Of a stretch of DNA of 64,000 bases, positions 1-9,189 are shown piece after piece. A program made the translations under genes and the position numbers. The notes under the pieces are model-generated. The model did no database searches. It saw nothing but the letters and a program-made list of their open reading frames with translations, and was not told the DNA's origin. Within the stretch, counting starts at the first letter, position 1, and each line of letters begins with the position of its first letter. Source of the DNA: G965233625 sp965233625. Its GTDB lineage: Bacteria > Planctomycetota > Planctomycetia > Pirellulales > Pirellulaceae. The stretch is taken from positions 5,208,001 through 5,272,000 of the forward strand of contig OZ247499.1 of NCBI GenBank assembly GCA_965233625.1. The letters run 5' to 3'.

Positions 1-140
1 CATTATGAACGATCCGGCGGGGGTAGATACAAGCTTCAACCGTGCCAGGAAATTCATAAGCTTGCGGCTGCGCTATTCACCGTGGGCGGCTGGTGGGTTA
101 AGTTGAGGGGCTACGAACTTTCGTCCGGGGGGTAAGAACC

Positions 141-2180
141 GTGGCACAAGTAACGATCAACCGAGGGGCTGCTGAAGCGGGCGCCGTGCCGAATGTGTGC
201 GTCTGCTGTGGACAGCCTGCGGCCGCGAAAAAGATGGTGCAGTTCCGGCATACGCCGACCTGGATCCTGTGGCTGAACATGCTGCCCTTGCGTTCGATGG
301 GCGGGCCGCGATCGAGGCTGATGATGCCGACGCCGCTTTGCGCGCAGCATGCCGGCCGGCTGGGTGTGCCGCTGATGATCCGCCTGGGCTTCTGGGCGAT
401 CATTCTCATTTCCCTGCTGATGCTGGGTATCAGTGTGGTGATGGGCAGCCTGTGGATGGCGCCGTGGGCCATCTTTGGCGGCATGGCTGCGTTTGTAGTT
501 TTGAACATGCTGGTGTTTCTGATCGAGATCTTCACCCCACGGATGATCTCTTACGACTACCAGACGGTGAAGCTGGCAGCAGTCAGCCCGGTGTTCGCCA
601 CCGCTGCTGGCGGGCCGGCCGCCGAACCGCAAAGCTCTGGCGTGAACTGGGCCATCATCTTTCTGATGGCTGGTTCCGGCCTGATGATGATGATGATCCT
701 CCCCTGCGGCGGCGTGATCTCCGGTTCTATGAATCCCGCCGTCGCCCGCGTCGAACCTGCCACGGACGGTGGCGAAGATCCCATCACGCCACCGGTGACC
801 CCATCGGTGCGACCGGCGGTTCCATCGACATCGGACGGCAGCGTCTCGCCATCTTCGAGTGATGGTTTCGCCAGTCCTGCCACGCCTGAAACGGTGGAGC
901 CTACCGACCTGGACGAAGCGATTGAATGGGCCAAAGGTGTAGATACAGAGAAGGTGACGGCAGGCCTCGACTTTATCGGCAGGGCCACTGTCGATACCCA
1001 ACGGCAGGCCGAAGTCTCGCAGGCGCTGGCCGCACTGCTGACCAACCCTTCCAAGGAAGAACCCGTTCTTAACGCGTTGCAGACGTGGGGCGAAGACACC
1101 ATCGCGCCGCAGATCCGCACGCATCTTGAGAGCAAGAAGCTCGACAGTTCCGCCACGCTACAACAGAAGCTGGCGATCAAACTGCTCGGTAAATTCGCCG
1201 ATGAAGAATCTGCCGGATTGATCGCCGAATTCCTCACTAGCAGCAGCGTTTCAGCAGACGCCCACGCGGCCCTGGCGGCCATCGGCAAACCGGCCGAATC
1301 CGCCGTCTTGGCCTACATGAATGACGACGACACCACTGCCCGCAACTTCGCCCGCAACCTGCTGACACGTTACGCAACCGACGACACCACCCAGGCCAGG
1401 CAGTGCCTGACCGACCTGCAGGCGACAGATTCAGACGTGCGCGATAACGCGGTCGAATGGCTGGGAACCACGCAGCCGGTCGAAGAAATTCGCGAAGACG
1501 TTTCCAAAGCCCTCAACCCGCTGCTGACCAGCACCAGCAGCCGGAAGAAAGCGATGGCGGCTTTGAAGGTGTGGGGCACCGAGCACAACGTGGCGACGAT
1601 CGCCGCCGTGATGCGTGCGCAATCTTCGTTCTATCACAAGGAATACGTACTGCTCCTCGGTAACATTCAGCACACCAGCGCTGTCGAAGCGATTATTCCG
1701 GAACTGGATAATTTCTCAGCCAAAGATACCGCTTTCAACGTGCTGACAGGTTACGGCTCGAAGATCGAACCGATTCTGATCCGGCACCTGGTCAATCCGA
1801 ACCGTGATATTGCTGAAGGCGTCTGCAACGTGCTGGCGGTGACCGGTACGCCGCGCTCACTGAAGCCGCTGAAAGCCGCTTACGATCTTGCCAAATCGCA
1901 GTACCGCTCCAGTGTGTACAACGCGGCTGAACGCGCGTATCTGGCAATTAAAGCCCGTGGTGAGGTGATTGACCCAGCTACTGGTAAGCCGGTGGTCAAC
2001 GCGGACGACCTGCGCGAATTTACCGTAGACGGCGAGAAGAAGAAGCTGCGGTTTGTTTCGTTCACCGGCGGCAAGCCCAACTTCCTGACCGAAGACGGCA
2101 CCGAAGTAACGTACTCCATGAACGAACTAAGCCGCACCGATCAAACCTACATCCGCAACCTGCTCCGCAACGGGCAGTAG
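141..2180 (+). CDS. Membrane protein with HEAT-like repeats and an SHD1-like C-terminus
   Basis: 679 residues. The start is GTG at 141, chosen because a G-rich Shine-Dalgarno run (GGGGGGTAAG) sits a few bases upstream. A Cys cluster near residues 20-23 (C-V-C-C) suggests a small metal-binding or redox site. Hydrophobic segments follow at about 75-97, 105-127 and 168-190, then a Ser/Pro/Thr-rich linker (about 205-255). Residues 260-600 are helical, Leu/Ala-rich repeats of HEAT type. The last ~50 residues (F-T-V-D-G..., then a conserved D-Q-x-Y-I-R near the end) resemble the SLA1-homology (SHD1) domain common in planctomycete secreted or membrane proteins; this is by pattern only. It stands alone on its strand. 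Function unknown; a scaffold role is inference. Confidence 0.85.
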   Translation: MAQVTINRGAAEAGAVPNVCVCCGQPAAAKKMVQFRHTPTWILWLNMLPLRSMGGPRSRLMMPTPLCAQHAGRLGVPLMIRLGFWAIILISLLMLGISVVMGSLWMAPWAIFGGMAAFVVLNMLVFLIEIFTPRMISYDYQTVKLAAVSPVFATAAGGPAAEPQSSGVNWAIIFLMAGSGLMMMMILPCGGVISGSMNPAVARVEPATDGGEDPITPPVTPSVRPAVPSTSDGSVSPSSSDGFASPATPETVEPTDLDEAIEWAKGVDTEKVTAGLDFIGRATVDTQRQAEVSQALAALLTNPSKEEPVLNALQTWGEDTIAPQIRTHLESKKLDSSATLQQKLAIKLLGKFADEESAGLIAEFLTSSSVSADAHAALAAIGKPAESAVLAYMNDDDTTARNFARNLLTRYATDDTTQARQCLTDLQATDSDVRDNAVEWLGTTQPVEEIREDVSKALNPLLTSTSSRKKAMAALKVWGTEHNVATIAAVMRAQSSFYHKEYVLLLGNIQHTSAVEAIIPELDNFSAKDTAFNVLTGYGSKIEPILIRHLVNPNRDIAEGVCNVLAVTGTPRSLKPLKAAYDLAKSQYRSSVYNAAERAYLAIKARGEVIDPATGKPVVNADDLREFTVDGEKKKLRFVSFTGGKPNFLTEDGTEVTYSMNELSRTDQTYIRNLLRNGQ

Positions 2181-2207
2181 CCGCCGCCTCCTCACCTTGC
2201 GTTCAGC

Positions 2208-2348
2208 CTATTTGCTTTTGCGCCGCGAACGCATCGCCCGCACTATGGCTACGACCACAATGACGAGGCACGCAACAAAACCCACCGCGACCAGCAGGGC
2301 GAGGATCAGAAGAATCAGCAGGCGAGTAGGGTCGTAAAACGGATACAC
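2208..2348 (-). CDS. Possible small single-span membrane protein
   Basis: A 46-codon frame read on the minus strand from GTG at 2348 to TAG at 2208. It encodes a short N-terminus (V-Y-P-F-Y-D-P-T-R), one long uninterrupted hydrophobic stretch of Leu, Ile, Val and Ala, and a strongly basic C-terminus (R-A-M-R-S-R-R-K-S-K). This is the textbook layout of a small single-pass membrane protein with a positive-inside tail. No convincing ribosome binding site precedes the GTG, so the start is uncertain. It is convergent with the gene ending at 2180. It could be a chance frame in GC-rich DNA, but the composition is distinctly membrane-like. Confidence 0.4.
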   Translation of the reverse strand: MYPFYDPTRLLILLILALLVAVGFVACLVIVVVAIVRAMRSRRKSK

Positions 2349-2411
2349 AGTTGTTGGTCAATTATCAATTATTGGGGCGACGAATGATCTAAGATCTTCG
2401 AGGCTGGGTTA

Positions 2412-3170
2412 TCAACCACATTCGTTGGTCGTGCGAATTGTCTGACAAAGCGGGCATATCTGATAAATGATCTGGAGGTCTTCTCCTCCTTGGCCCCACA
2501 AGGCCTGAAGCCGATCATCTGCCTCGCTGAAAATCGCGAAGGTTCGGAGCGATGCAATGCGTTGATGATTTTCGCATTGAGGATCCGGACAGACATCGTC
2601 AGGACTTCCTTGAAGATAGGGGAATCCGACGTCCCGTATAAACTCATGAACGTCTTCGTCATCTACTTCTGGATCGTAGAGGCCTTTCGCAATAACTGCC
2701 TTTTCGACGCTACTTAGTTGTAAAGGTGTCAGATGGTCGAAACCGAAGATTCCACCATAAAACAGAACATCATCGGCGTTCGCTGAATCGTAGGCGTATT
2801 GGTAAACCGTAACGTCTTCTACGGGAAGTTTGTCTGGATAATTTTTATAGGGAAAATCGTCCCAAGGGTCTTCGCTGACAGTCAGCACTTTAACTTCGGT
2901 GTCCGAGATCACCTGATAGCCAAGATCGCAGGCTCCATATCGGATGCCACACAGCAGAGGCAGCCAGGATAAGGATGGTTTCAACTCTACAGGAATCTGC
3001 GGATCATTCAGATTCAACCTGAAAAGCAGATGGAACGGCGGGTGATCAGGGTTTGGCTGAAGGCCAGTATACGTAGTCGCTCCGCCCCACTTGTGGCCAG
3101 CGGATGATGTTTCGCCACGTTCACCGCGAAAGACGCGGCGATTTTTCTGATCGAAGAGTGCGAGAAACAT
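2412..3170 (-). CDS. Hypothetical protein with C-terminal cysteine pairs
   Basis: 252 residues from ATG at 3170, with TGGACG as a weak ribosome binding site. No signal peptide or membrane segment. The protein is acidic and aromatic-rich. It carries C-P-D-P-Q-C near residue 192 and C-P-L-C near residue 240, plus a last Cys two residues from the C-terminus, so a zinc-binding site made of two C-x(2-4)-C knuckles is plausible. The overall pattern (W-G-G and paired Pro-Leu-Leu segments in the first half, acidic middle) faintly recalls YwqG/DUF1963-type cytosolic proteins, but I do not recognise it with confidence. Base composition is less GC-rich than the flanking genes. Confidence 0.7.
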   Translation of the reverse strand: MFLALFDQKNRRVFRGERGETSSAGHKWGGATTYTGLQPNPDHPPFHLLFRLNLNDPQIPVELKPSLSWLPLLCGIRYGACDLGYQVISDTEVKVLTVSEDPWDDFPYKNYPDKLPVEDVTVYQYAYDSANADDVLFYGGIFGFDHLTPLQLSSVEKAVIAKGLYDPEVDDEDVHEFIRDVGFPYLQGSPDDVCPDPQCENHQRIASLRTFAIFSEADDRLQALWGQGGEDLQIIYQICPLCQTIRTTNECG

Positions 3171-3275
3171 AAAACGTCCATTAAATCAACATGCGTTGGA
3201 CACCGTCTGCACTGAGTTGTACAAAGACTCGATGCGCCCCCCACAAGGGAAAGGCTTGATTGGTCTGTCTCGCTT

Positions 3276-3770
3276 ATGCCACCCACTCGCGATGACGGGA
3301 AGCAAAAGTTGCCTAACCCCTATCAATCGCCGTCAGAAATCGATGCCGCAGACACCGCAAAGGGCTCTGTATGGACTTTGATCGCAGTCGCCAGTCGCAT
3401 TACTGCCAATAAGTGGATGCTGCGATCTACCGTAGTGCTGTCCGCGGCTGGTTGCCTTCACTTCGTTTTGTCGTTCGGCCTTTGGGTTTATTACTGCAAT
3501 CAATACTGGCCTGAATCACCTGGTGAATTGTGGTGGAACACCTGGCACATTGTCGTGCTGTTTATGATCTCGCTAGCCGCATTCATCCTGGCTTTGTGCG
3601 GCAGACGCCATTCGCTGATCCTGTTGGCTGTCTTTTTCGTCGCTTCCGCTTCAGCGTTTACCTATGACATCCTCAATGAGAACTGTCAGATCCAAGTCAG
3701 CGTTGCGACGTCCGAATACTGGGAAAGCGGCGGTAAAGCACAATACTATCTGACTTGGTGGTGGTATTAA
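3276..3770 (+). CDS. Hypothetical integral membrane protein (NPYQSP type)
   Basis: 164 residues from ATG at 3276. The N-terminus holds the segment N-P-Y-Q-S-P, which recurs at the start of many planctomycete membrane proteins of unknown function. At least three hydrophobic segments follow, at about 50-70, 86-108 and 115-135, and the protein ends in W-W-W-Y. A short soluble loop links segments one and two. It is divergent from the gene at 2412-3170, with about 105 bp between their starts. Function is not recognised. Confidence 0.7.
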   Translation: MPPTRDDGKQKLPNPYQSPSEIDAADTAKGSVWTLIAVASRITANKWMLRSTVVLSAAGCLHFVLSFGLWVYYCNQYWPESPGELWWNTWHIVVLFMISLAAFILALCGRRHSLILLAVFFVASASAFTYDILNENCQIQVSVATSEYWESGGKAQYYLTWWWY

Positions 3771-3893
3771 CTCCTATTCGAAAACGTGGCCTCTTTCCGC
3801 TATCATACAGTGTTGCTGAAAGTGACGTGATCCTACCCCGTTTGCCACTGCCTGCCTTTGAGTGGCCCCACCTGTTGATGGGAAATTTTGGCT

Positions 3894-5228
3894 ATGAATA
3901 ACCTGCAATCTGCTTCTGCTTGTGGCGCCTCGCCCGGTCGTCGTGCTTTGTTGCAACTGGGGCTGGGGGGGATGATTGCGGGCGGGCTGACGGGGGCGCT
4001 GCGGGCGGCGGAAAGTTCTGCGGTGCGGAAGAAAGCCGCGGCGAAGAGCTGCATTCTGGTGTGGCTGGATGGCGGGCCGACCCATTACGAAACCTTCGAC
4101 CCCAAGCCGCAGGCGCCGGTTGAAATCCGCGGCGAATTCGCGCCGATCCCGACAAAAATTCCCGGTGTGCAGTTTTCGCAGTATATGCAGCAGCTGGCCA
4201 GCCTGAACGATAAGTTCTCGCTGATCCGCTCTATCCGCCACAATCAGGGGAACCACGGCGCGGGTAATCATTACATGATGACGGGCGCCCCACCGCGGAT
4301 CCCAGTGGGCTGCGGCGCGTTTGTCAGCTTTCACCCCAGCCTTGGCTCGGCGGTCGCTCATGAGCTGGGCGCCCCGCACGGGATGCCGGCGTACTTCTCG
4401 ATGCCACGCATGTCTCGCAGCGGCGGGCCGAACTTCCTGGGCGAAAAGTACGCACCGTTTGTGGTGGCGGACGATCCTAACCGCAGTTCATTCCGTGTCC
4501 GCGATGTCGCCCTGCCGCAAGGGCTAGATGACGCAGCGTTCATGTCGCGCAAAACGCTCCGCCGCGAAGTCGATCGCATGCAGCGGATCAACGATGAAGC
4601 AGCAGGCGATCCGCTGCTTTCACTCGACGACTTCTACCGCCAGGCGCATCAGCTTATCTCTTCCAAAGAAGCGCAGGCCGCGTTCGACATTCATAGCGAA
4701 GACCCCAAAGTCCGCACCGAATATGGCCGTAGCCCCTTCGGGCAGCGCGCTCTGCTGGCCCGGCGACTGGTGGAAGCGGGTGTGCCGTTCATTACGTTGT
4801 ACGATGGCGGCTGGGATCATCACGTGGATATCTTCCCGGCGCTGAAGAAAAAGCTGCCGCCGATTGATACCGCCGTGGCGACGCTGATCCGCGATCTGGA
4901 CCGCCGCAATATGCTGGATGAGACAATGGTGATTGTCCTCGGCGAATTCGGCCGGACGCCGAAGATCAACGCGCGTGGCGGCCGCGATCACTGGTCGAAT
5001 GCTATGAGCGTGCTGTTTGCCGGCGGCGGCACACCCGGCGGACAGGTCATTGGCGCCACCGACCGGCAAGGCTATTCGGCCGTGGACCGCGTGCTCTCGC
5101 CAGAGAACTTTGTCTCGACCATCTACCGCAAGCTGGGCATCGATCCCGGCAAAATTCTGCACACGCCCCTGGGCCGCCCCGTGCATCTGGTCAGCGATCC
5201 ACAGCCTATCCGCGAACTGATGGGCTAA
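3894..5228 (+). CDS. DUF1501 domain-containing secreted protein
   Basis: About 444 residues. ATG at 3894 is preferred over the in-frame TTG at 3888 because the GGGA Shine-Dalgarno sequence lies about ten bases before it. The N-terminus has a twin-arginine-like leader (R-R-A-L-L-Q-L followed by a Gly/Leu stretch ending in A-A-E-S). The mature part begins with the DUF1501 signature L-V-W-L-D-G-G-P-T-H and carries the later motifs G-E-F-G-R-T-P and D-H-W. DUF1501 proteins have a sulfatase/alkaline-phosphatase-like fold and in planctomycetes are commonly paired with DUF1553/cytochrome proteins. No such partner is adjacent here. Substrate unknown. Confidence 0.92.
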   Translation: MNNLQSASACGASPGRRALLQLGLGGMIAGGLTGALRAAESSAVRKKAAAKSCILVWLDGGPTHYETFDPKPQAPVEIRGEFAPIPTKIPGVQFSQYMQQLASLNDKFSLIRSIRHNQGNHGAGNHYMMTGAPPRIPVGCGAFVSFHPSLGSAVAHELGAPHGMPAYFSMPRMSRSGGPNFLGEKYAPFVVADDPNRSSFRVRDVALPQGLDDAAFMSRKTLRREVDRMQRINDEAAGDPLLSLDDFYRQAHQLISSKEAQAAFDIHSEDPKVRTEYGRSPFGQRALLARRLVEAGVPFITLYDGGWDHHVDIFPALKKKLPPIDTAVATLIRDLDRRNMLDETMVIVLGEFGRTPKINARGGRDHWSNAMSVLFAGGGTPGGQVIGATDRQGYSAVDRVLSPENFVSTIYRKLGIDPGKILHTPLGRPVHLVSDPQPIRELMG

Positions 5229-5278
5229 GATCGTCGCTTTCACACCCCTGGCCGCGCAAACTTTCAAGGCGCCCGTAC

Positions 5279-5995
5279 ATGCTGATTAAGAAGCTTGCGT
5301 ACAAAGTCACCCAGCCCATGCTCCGCGCGCTGCGGAACAACCGCGCCATCATCCGACGGCTGTTTGGTGTGCAGGTGCCCAAAGGAACCGCCGTGCAGTT
5401 CGACCCGACCACGGTCACGCTGGCGCACGCGGTGAAGCTGGTTGGCAAAGAAGAAGATAAACACGCGCTTGAGATCGGCATTGGCCAGGGCGCGTTAATC
5501 AGTCTGGCGGTGAAGCAGAAGTTCCCGCAGTTAAATCTGCATGGCATCGATTGTTCGCAGTCGCGTGTGGAAAGCTCGCAGCACGTCGCCGCTCATAACA
5601 ACGTGGAAGTGAACTTCTTTGAAAGCGATCTCTTCGCCAGCGTACCGGCTGAGCCAAAGTTTGACCTGATCTTCTTCAACCCGCCCTACGTGCCGACCGC
5701 CGTTGGCGAAGGGCTGCAGTTGACAGAGAAACTGCAGGTGGATGGCGATCAGGTGTGGAACGGCGGCGAAGATGGCTGCGACGTGCTGCGGCAGTTCCTG
5801 GCCGGTGCGGTTGATTATCTTGCCGCGGGCGGCCGCCTGGTGTTTGGCGTGCAGTCGATGTTCGTGCCCGATGCAACCGTGGAAGACGTGGTCGGGCAGA
5901 CGCGGTTTGAAATTTCGCAGAAGGTCCGCCGCCGGTTCTCACCCGCCATGGCGTACGTGCTGACGCTGCCAGAAGACGGCGGGGAAACGAACTAA
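5279..5995 (+). CDS. Class I SAM-dependent methyltransferase with N-P-P-Y motif
   Basis: 238 residues from ATG at 5279, about 50 bp after the DUF1501 gene. The SAM-binding motif I (L-E-I-G-I-G-Q-G-A) lies near residue 63 and the catalytic N-P-P-Y motif, as F-F-N-P-P-Y-V-P-T, near residue 134. N-P-P-Y in this position is typical of N5-glutamine or N6-adenine methyltransferases (HemK/PrmC, RsmC/MTS families). It lacks the long N-terminal domain of PrmC, so a PrmC-like paralogue or a small-domain RNA/protein methyltransferase is more likely. It is convergent with the protease gene, whose stop lies 10 bp away. Confidence 0.85.
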   Translation: MLIKKLAYKVTQPMLRALRNNRAIIRRLFGVQVPKGTAVQFDPTTVTLAHAVKLVGKEEDKHALEIGIGQGALISLAVKQKFPQLNLHGIDCSQSRVESSQHVAAHNNVEVNFFESDLFASVPAEPKFDLIFFNPPYVPTAVGEGLQLTEKLQVDGDQVWNGGEDGCDVLRQFLAGAVDYLAAGGRLVFGVQSMFVPDATVEDVVGQTRFEISQKVRRRFSPAMAYVLTLPEDGGETN

Positions 5996-6004
5996 GACAA
6001 CGCG

Positions 6005-7309
6005 TTAAGGCTTGGCCGGCAACTGGCTGCGGACTAGTTGACCGTCGCGCACCACGGCGACTGCCATGCCGCCATTCTGATACGGTCTGGAACGTACGAT
6101 ATAGACCAGATTGCCTTGCGAGAGCGTTTCCCAGCTTCCAAGCGAAACCAGAATGTCGCCGGGCCGCACGCCGCCGCTTGCTGCCGGACTATCTCCGCGA
6201 ACCTGCGAGACAAGCATCCCGCCACGGTAAGTCAGCCCGTAACGCGACAACGCAGCGCCTGCTGCCGGTGCGCCGCGGAGGCCCAGCGTGGTCCAGACCT
6301 CATCGGCGATCAGCGGGGCGGAGGTGCGAAGGGCGACGTTCATCTGTTTGTTCTGGCGTTGTATCTGCAACGTGACCTGCTCGCCCTTCTTGAGATCCAC
6401 CAGCGCACGGCTGACGTCCAGGGCGTGTTTGACGGTTGTTCGACCGACCTGCACAATCACGTCGCCGGTCTGCAGCCCGGCCTGCTGCGCCGGAGCGCCG
6501 GCGTCGACCGTCTTCACAACGGCGGCGGGTGTTCCGCCTTCGGTGCGGACGGTGGTGGCCACAAAACCGGTCGAGGCCTGTGGTTTAAGCAGCGTAACGG
6601 CCGATTCCATGATCTGATCGACAGGAACCGCGAAGCCGATGTTCTGGGCTTCGGCCCGGATGGCGATGCTCATGCCGATCATGTCGCCGTGCAGATTGAT
6701 CAGCGGGCCGCCGGAGTTGCCAGGGTTCATCGGGGCATCGGTCTGAATCAGGCCTTCGAACATGCGGTCGTCGTCCAGTTGCACATCCCGCGAGGTGGAG
6801 CTGACAACGCCTCTGGAAACGGTGTGCTTGTAGCCGTAAGAGTTGCCGATCAATGCGACGGATTCGCCCAGCATCAGATCATCGGACCGGCCCAGCGGAA
6901 TAACAGCCAGCGGCTTTGTGGGCGAGATCTTCAGCAGCGCTAGATCCAGGCTGCGTTGAAACCGCACCAGCCGCGCCGGATAGCCCGCGCCGTCTTCAAC
7001 GATAATGCGGATTTTGTCGAGGTCTTCGACCACATGATAGCTGGTCAGAATGTAGCCACGCGGATCAATCACCACGCCGGCGCCCATGCCGCGGGCCACA
7101 CGTTTCATGTTGCTGGGCGTGTCTGCGTCGCGCGGCAGATCGCGCGAACCCGTTACGGCCACCACACCGGGCTTCGCTTTGGCCACGGCCTTCACCAGCG
7201 CGGTGCGCCGCAGCTCATCCGCGCCCGAGGGCTGCCAGAGGACGAAACAGACGGCCAACCATGCGGTGCAACCAACTGCGAAAATGCGAAAGTGCGTTTG
7301 CAAGTGCAT
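6005..7309 (-). CDS. HtrA/Deg-like trypsin-type serine protease with two PDZ domains
   Basis: 434 residues from ATG at 7309. That start is favoured over TTG at 7330 because GGTGAG sits seven bases before it. An N-terminal hydrophobic segment (signal or anchor) precedes the S1C protease domain. The catalytic triad is visible: His in L-T-S-Y-H-V-V (about 92), Asp in R-S-L-D-L-A (about 122), Ser in G-N-S-G-G-P (about 199). Two PDZ domains follow, marked by G-D-V-I-V-Q-V-G and G-D-I-L-V-S-L-G. Known role of the family: periplasmic protein quality control. The gene lies downstream of the beta-propeller gene on the same strand with a ~75 bp gap. Confidence 0.93.
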   Translation of the reverse strand: MHLQTHFRIFAVGCTAWLAVCFVLWQPSGADELRRTALVKAVAKAKPGVVAVTGSRDLPRDADTPSNMKRVARGMGAGVVIDPRGYILTSYHVVEDLDKIRIIVEDGAGYPARLVRFQRSLDLALLKISPTKPLAVIPLGRSDDLMLGESVALIGNSYGYKHTVSRGVVSSTSRDVQLDDDRMFEGLIQTDAPMNPGNSGGPLINLHGDMIGMSIAIRAEAQNIGFAVPVDQIMESAVTLLKPQASTGFVATTVRTEGGTPAAVVKTVDAGAPAQQAGLQTGDVIVQVGRTTVKHALDVSRALVDLKKGEQVTLQIQRQNKQMNVALRTSAPLIADEVWTTLGLRGAPAAGAALSRYGLTYRGGMLVSQVRGDSPAASGGVRPGDILVSLGSWETLSQGNLVYIVRSRPYQNGGMAVAVVRDGQLVRSQLPAKP

Positions 7310-7384
7310 TGTGCATCTCACCGGGGACAAAAATCTTTCGTGACGTCCATTGTATCACGGCGGTTTTTCGTCACCAAAAAAATA

Positions 7385-8641
7385 TTACTTCGCAAGGCAA
7401 TAGAGATGTGTGGCAGTCCGCAGTAGCAGGTTGTTCCCAGCGACGGCGGGCGAAGCCATGAATTTTTCGCCAAGTTGATTCACGGCCACTTCATCGTATT
7501 TATCGCCGGGGCGGATCACATAGACGGCGCCTTCGCGGTTGCAGGCGTAGATGTACCCGCCAGCGTAAATGGGCGAAGCGGCGAATTCTCCATCCAGGCG
7601 CTTCGACCAGTTCACATTGCCGGTGGCCGGCTCCACGCTAGAGAAGATGCCGTCATCGCTGACCATATACAAAGTGCCTTCAATCAGCAGCATCGAGGAC
7701 TTTTTCGGGATGCGTTTCTTGCTGGACCAGGCGACATTCGCGGCGGTGATGTCTCCGCTGCCACGCGGATCAACCGCCACCATGCCGCCCATGCCGTTGC
7801 TGATAAAGACATGCTTCCCGTCGTAAATCGGCCGGGCAGAGGCGTTCATCCCGCCGTGCCGCACGGTCCACAGACGGTCACCGCTGGGGCTGTACGCTTC
7901 GGTAGCGACGGCGGCGGGGCAGACGATCTGCTGTTTGCCGTCCACGGTAATCACGCTGGCCGTGCAATACGCTTTTTTGTTGTCACCGCTACGGACGTTG
8001 TAATCGAACGCACGGCGTTTGATCCAGGCATCGGTTCCGTCCTTCTTGTTGAGGGCGGCGACAAACTGTTTGTCAAAACCATCAAAGGCCACAATCAGCA
8101 GGTCGTCGTGCAGAATGGGCGAAGAGGCGGCGCCACGGAAATGGTTGCAGTTCAGGTCGGTCCGTTTCCAGATGATCTTGCCCGTCGCCGTATCGAGGCA
8201 TGCGGTGCCGTGGGTGCCAAAGTGCACATAAACGCGGCCCTCTTCAATCACCGGGGTGGGCGTTGCGTAGCTGTTCATCGGGTGGCAATACTGCGGCTCT
8301 GCCACTTCAAACACAGTGATGTTGTGCAGCACCTTGCCGGTGTCCAGGTCCAGGCAGACGGCGTCCATCTTCCGCCCGTCTTCCGGCGCGTTGGTGACCC
8401 AGACCTGTTTGCCCCAGACCACGGGCGAAGACCAGGCCTTGCCCTTGATGGGCGTCTTCCATTTCACATTTTCATCTTCCGAGAACTGCACCGGCAGATC
8501 CGCTTTGTCTGCATGCCCGTTCCCATGCGGACCGCGGTACTGGTTCCAGGATGGTGCGTCCGCGATTACCGCGGTGGATGCAAACAGCGTGAAAGAAACG
8601 GCGGTTGCCAGTTGCAATAGCGAAAGGAGTGATGTGCGCAT
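7385..8641 (-). CDS. PQQ-like beta-propeller repeat protein, exported
   Basis: About 418 residues from ATG at 8641; the open frame extends upstream, but this Met opens a good signal peptide (M-R-T-S-L-L-S-L-L followed by a hydrophobic core ending near A-D-A). The mature protein starts W-N-Q-Y-R-G-P-H-G-N-G, the usual opening of planctomycete PQQ-type propellers, and contains repeated blades with W-K-T-P, A-S-S-P-I and A-A-S-P-I-Y-A-G-G-Y-I-Y. These proteins share the BamB/quinoprotein fold, but most planctomycete members are not shown to bind PQQ. Likely periplasmic; role unknown. A paired sulfatase or DUF1549 partner is not adjacent. Confidence 0.9.
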   Translation of the reverse strand: MRTSLLSLLQLATAVSFTLFASTAVIADAPSWNQYRGPHGNGHADKADLPVQFSEDENVKWKTPIKGKAWSSPVVWGKQVWVTNAPEDGRKMDAVCLDLDTGKVLHNITVFEVAEPQYCHPMNSYATPTPVIEEGRVYVHFGTHGTACLDTATGKIIWKRTDLNCNHFRGAASSPILHDDLLIVAFDGFDKQFVAALNKKDGTDAWIKRRAFDYNVRSGDNKKAYCTASVITVDGKQQIVCPAAVATEAYSPSGDRLWTVRHGGMNASARPIYDGKHVFISNGMGGMVAVDPRGSGDITAANVAWSSKKRIPKKSSMLLIEGTLYMVSDDGIFSSVEPATGNVNWSKRLDGEFAASPIYAGGYIYACNREGAVYVIRPGDKYDEVAVNQLGEKFMASPAVAGNNLLLRTATHLYCLAK

Positions 8642-8734
8642 AAAGGTCTCGCAAGGTGGGATGAATTGCGGCATGGGCGGACTGACCATGAATTATGGTG
8701 CGGGCCCACGCGCGTTTCAACTCACTGCGGAACT

Positions 8735-9148
8735 TTAAGCCACGTCGCTTTTGCGATGGGATGCCTGATCTGCCTGGCGTTGCAGGGCGGCAGCCACGCG
8801 TTTGCGGAAGATGCGGTGTTGCTGGCCGTAGAAGTGTGCGTCGTCTTGCGGCCGGTCAATGGGCCACGGTTTCTGCACGATTTCGTCTTCGGTGAACTGG
8901 TCGAGGGTCAGATCCACCTCGCGGCCGTTGATCACAATCCACCAGTGATAGCCGAAGCACTCGCCATTGCGGTGCACTTCTGAGCAGACCAGCTGGCCGC
9001 CCAGATAGTCGTACAGGGTCAGCGAAGCCATCGCGCAGTGGCCGCGCGACGCGTTACGCGGGCTCCATTCGGGTAGATCGTCAGGCGAGCACGTGTCGCG
9101 TGAAAAAACACTGCGTATTGCCGAGGCTAGCTCGTTGAGCGTTGCCAT
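8735..9148 (-). CDS. YunG-like protein of unknown function
   Basis: 137 residues. Two consecutive ATGs open the frame (9151 and 9148); the second has the better spacing (six bases) to GGGAG. The core reads G-H-C-A-M-A-S-L-T-L-Y-D-Y-L-G-G, then H-R-N-G-E-C-F-G-Y-H-W-W-I, then V-D-L-T-L-D-Q-F. This Cys...His...Asp arrangement with a Leu-x-x-Asp-x-x-Gly-Gly segment resembles Bacillus YunG and related NlpC/transglutaminase-like small proteins; the assignment is by pattern recall. Cytosolic, no signal peptide. It sits between the Asp-rich protein gene and the propeller gene on the same strand. Confidence 0.65.
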   Translation of the reverse strand: MATLNELASAIRSVFSRDTCSPDDLPEWSPRNASRGHCAMASLTLYDYLGGQLVCSEVHRNGECFGYHWWIVINGREVDLTLDQFTEDEIVQKPWPIDRPQDDAHFYGQQHRIFRKRVAAALQRQADQASHRKSDVA

Positions 9149-9189
9149 CATTCGCTCCCAAGGATGGATGCCAGGAGCGGCGGGCCGGG

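Noticed and set aside
7475..8620. Plus-strand open frame (381 codons) opposite the propeller gene
   Set aside because: Shadow frame; Gly/His/Arg/Val-biased product with no motif.
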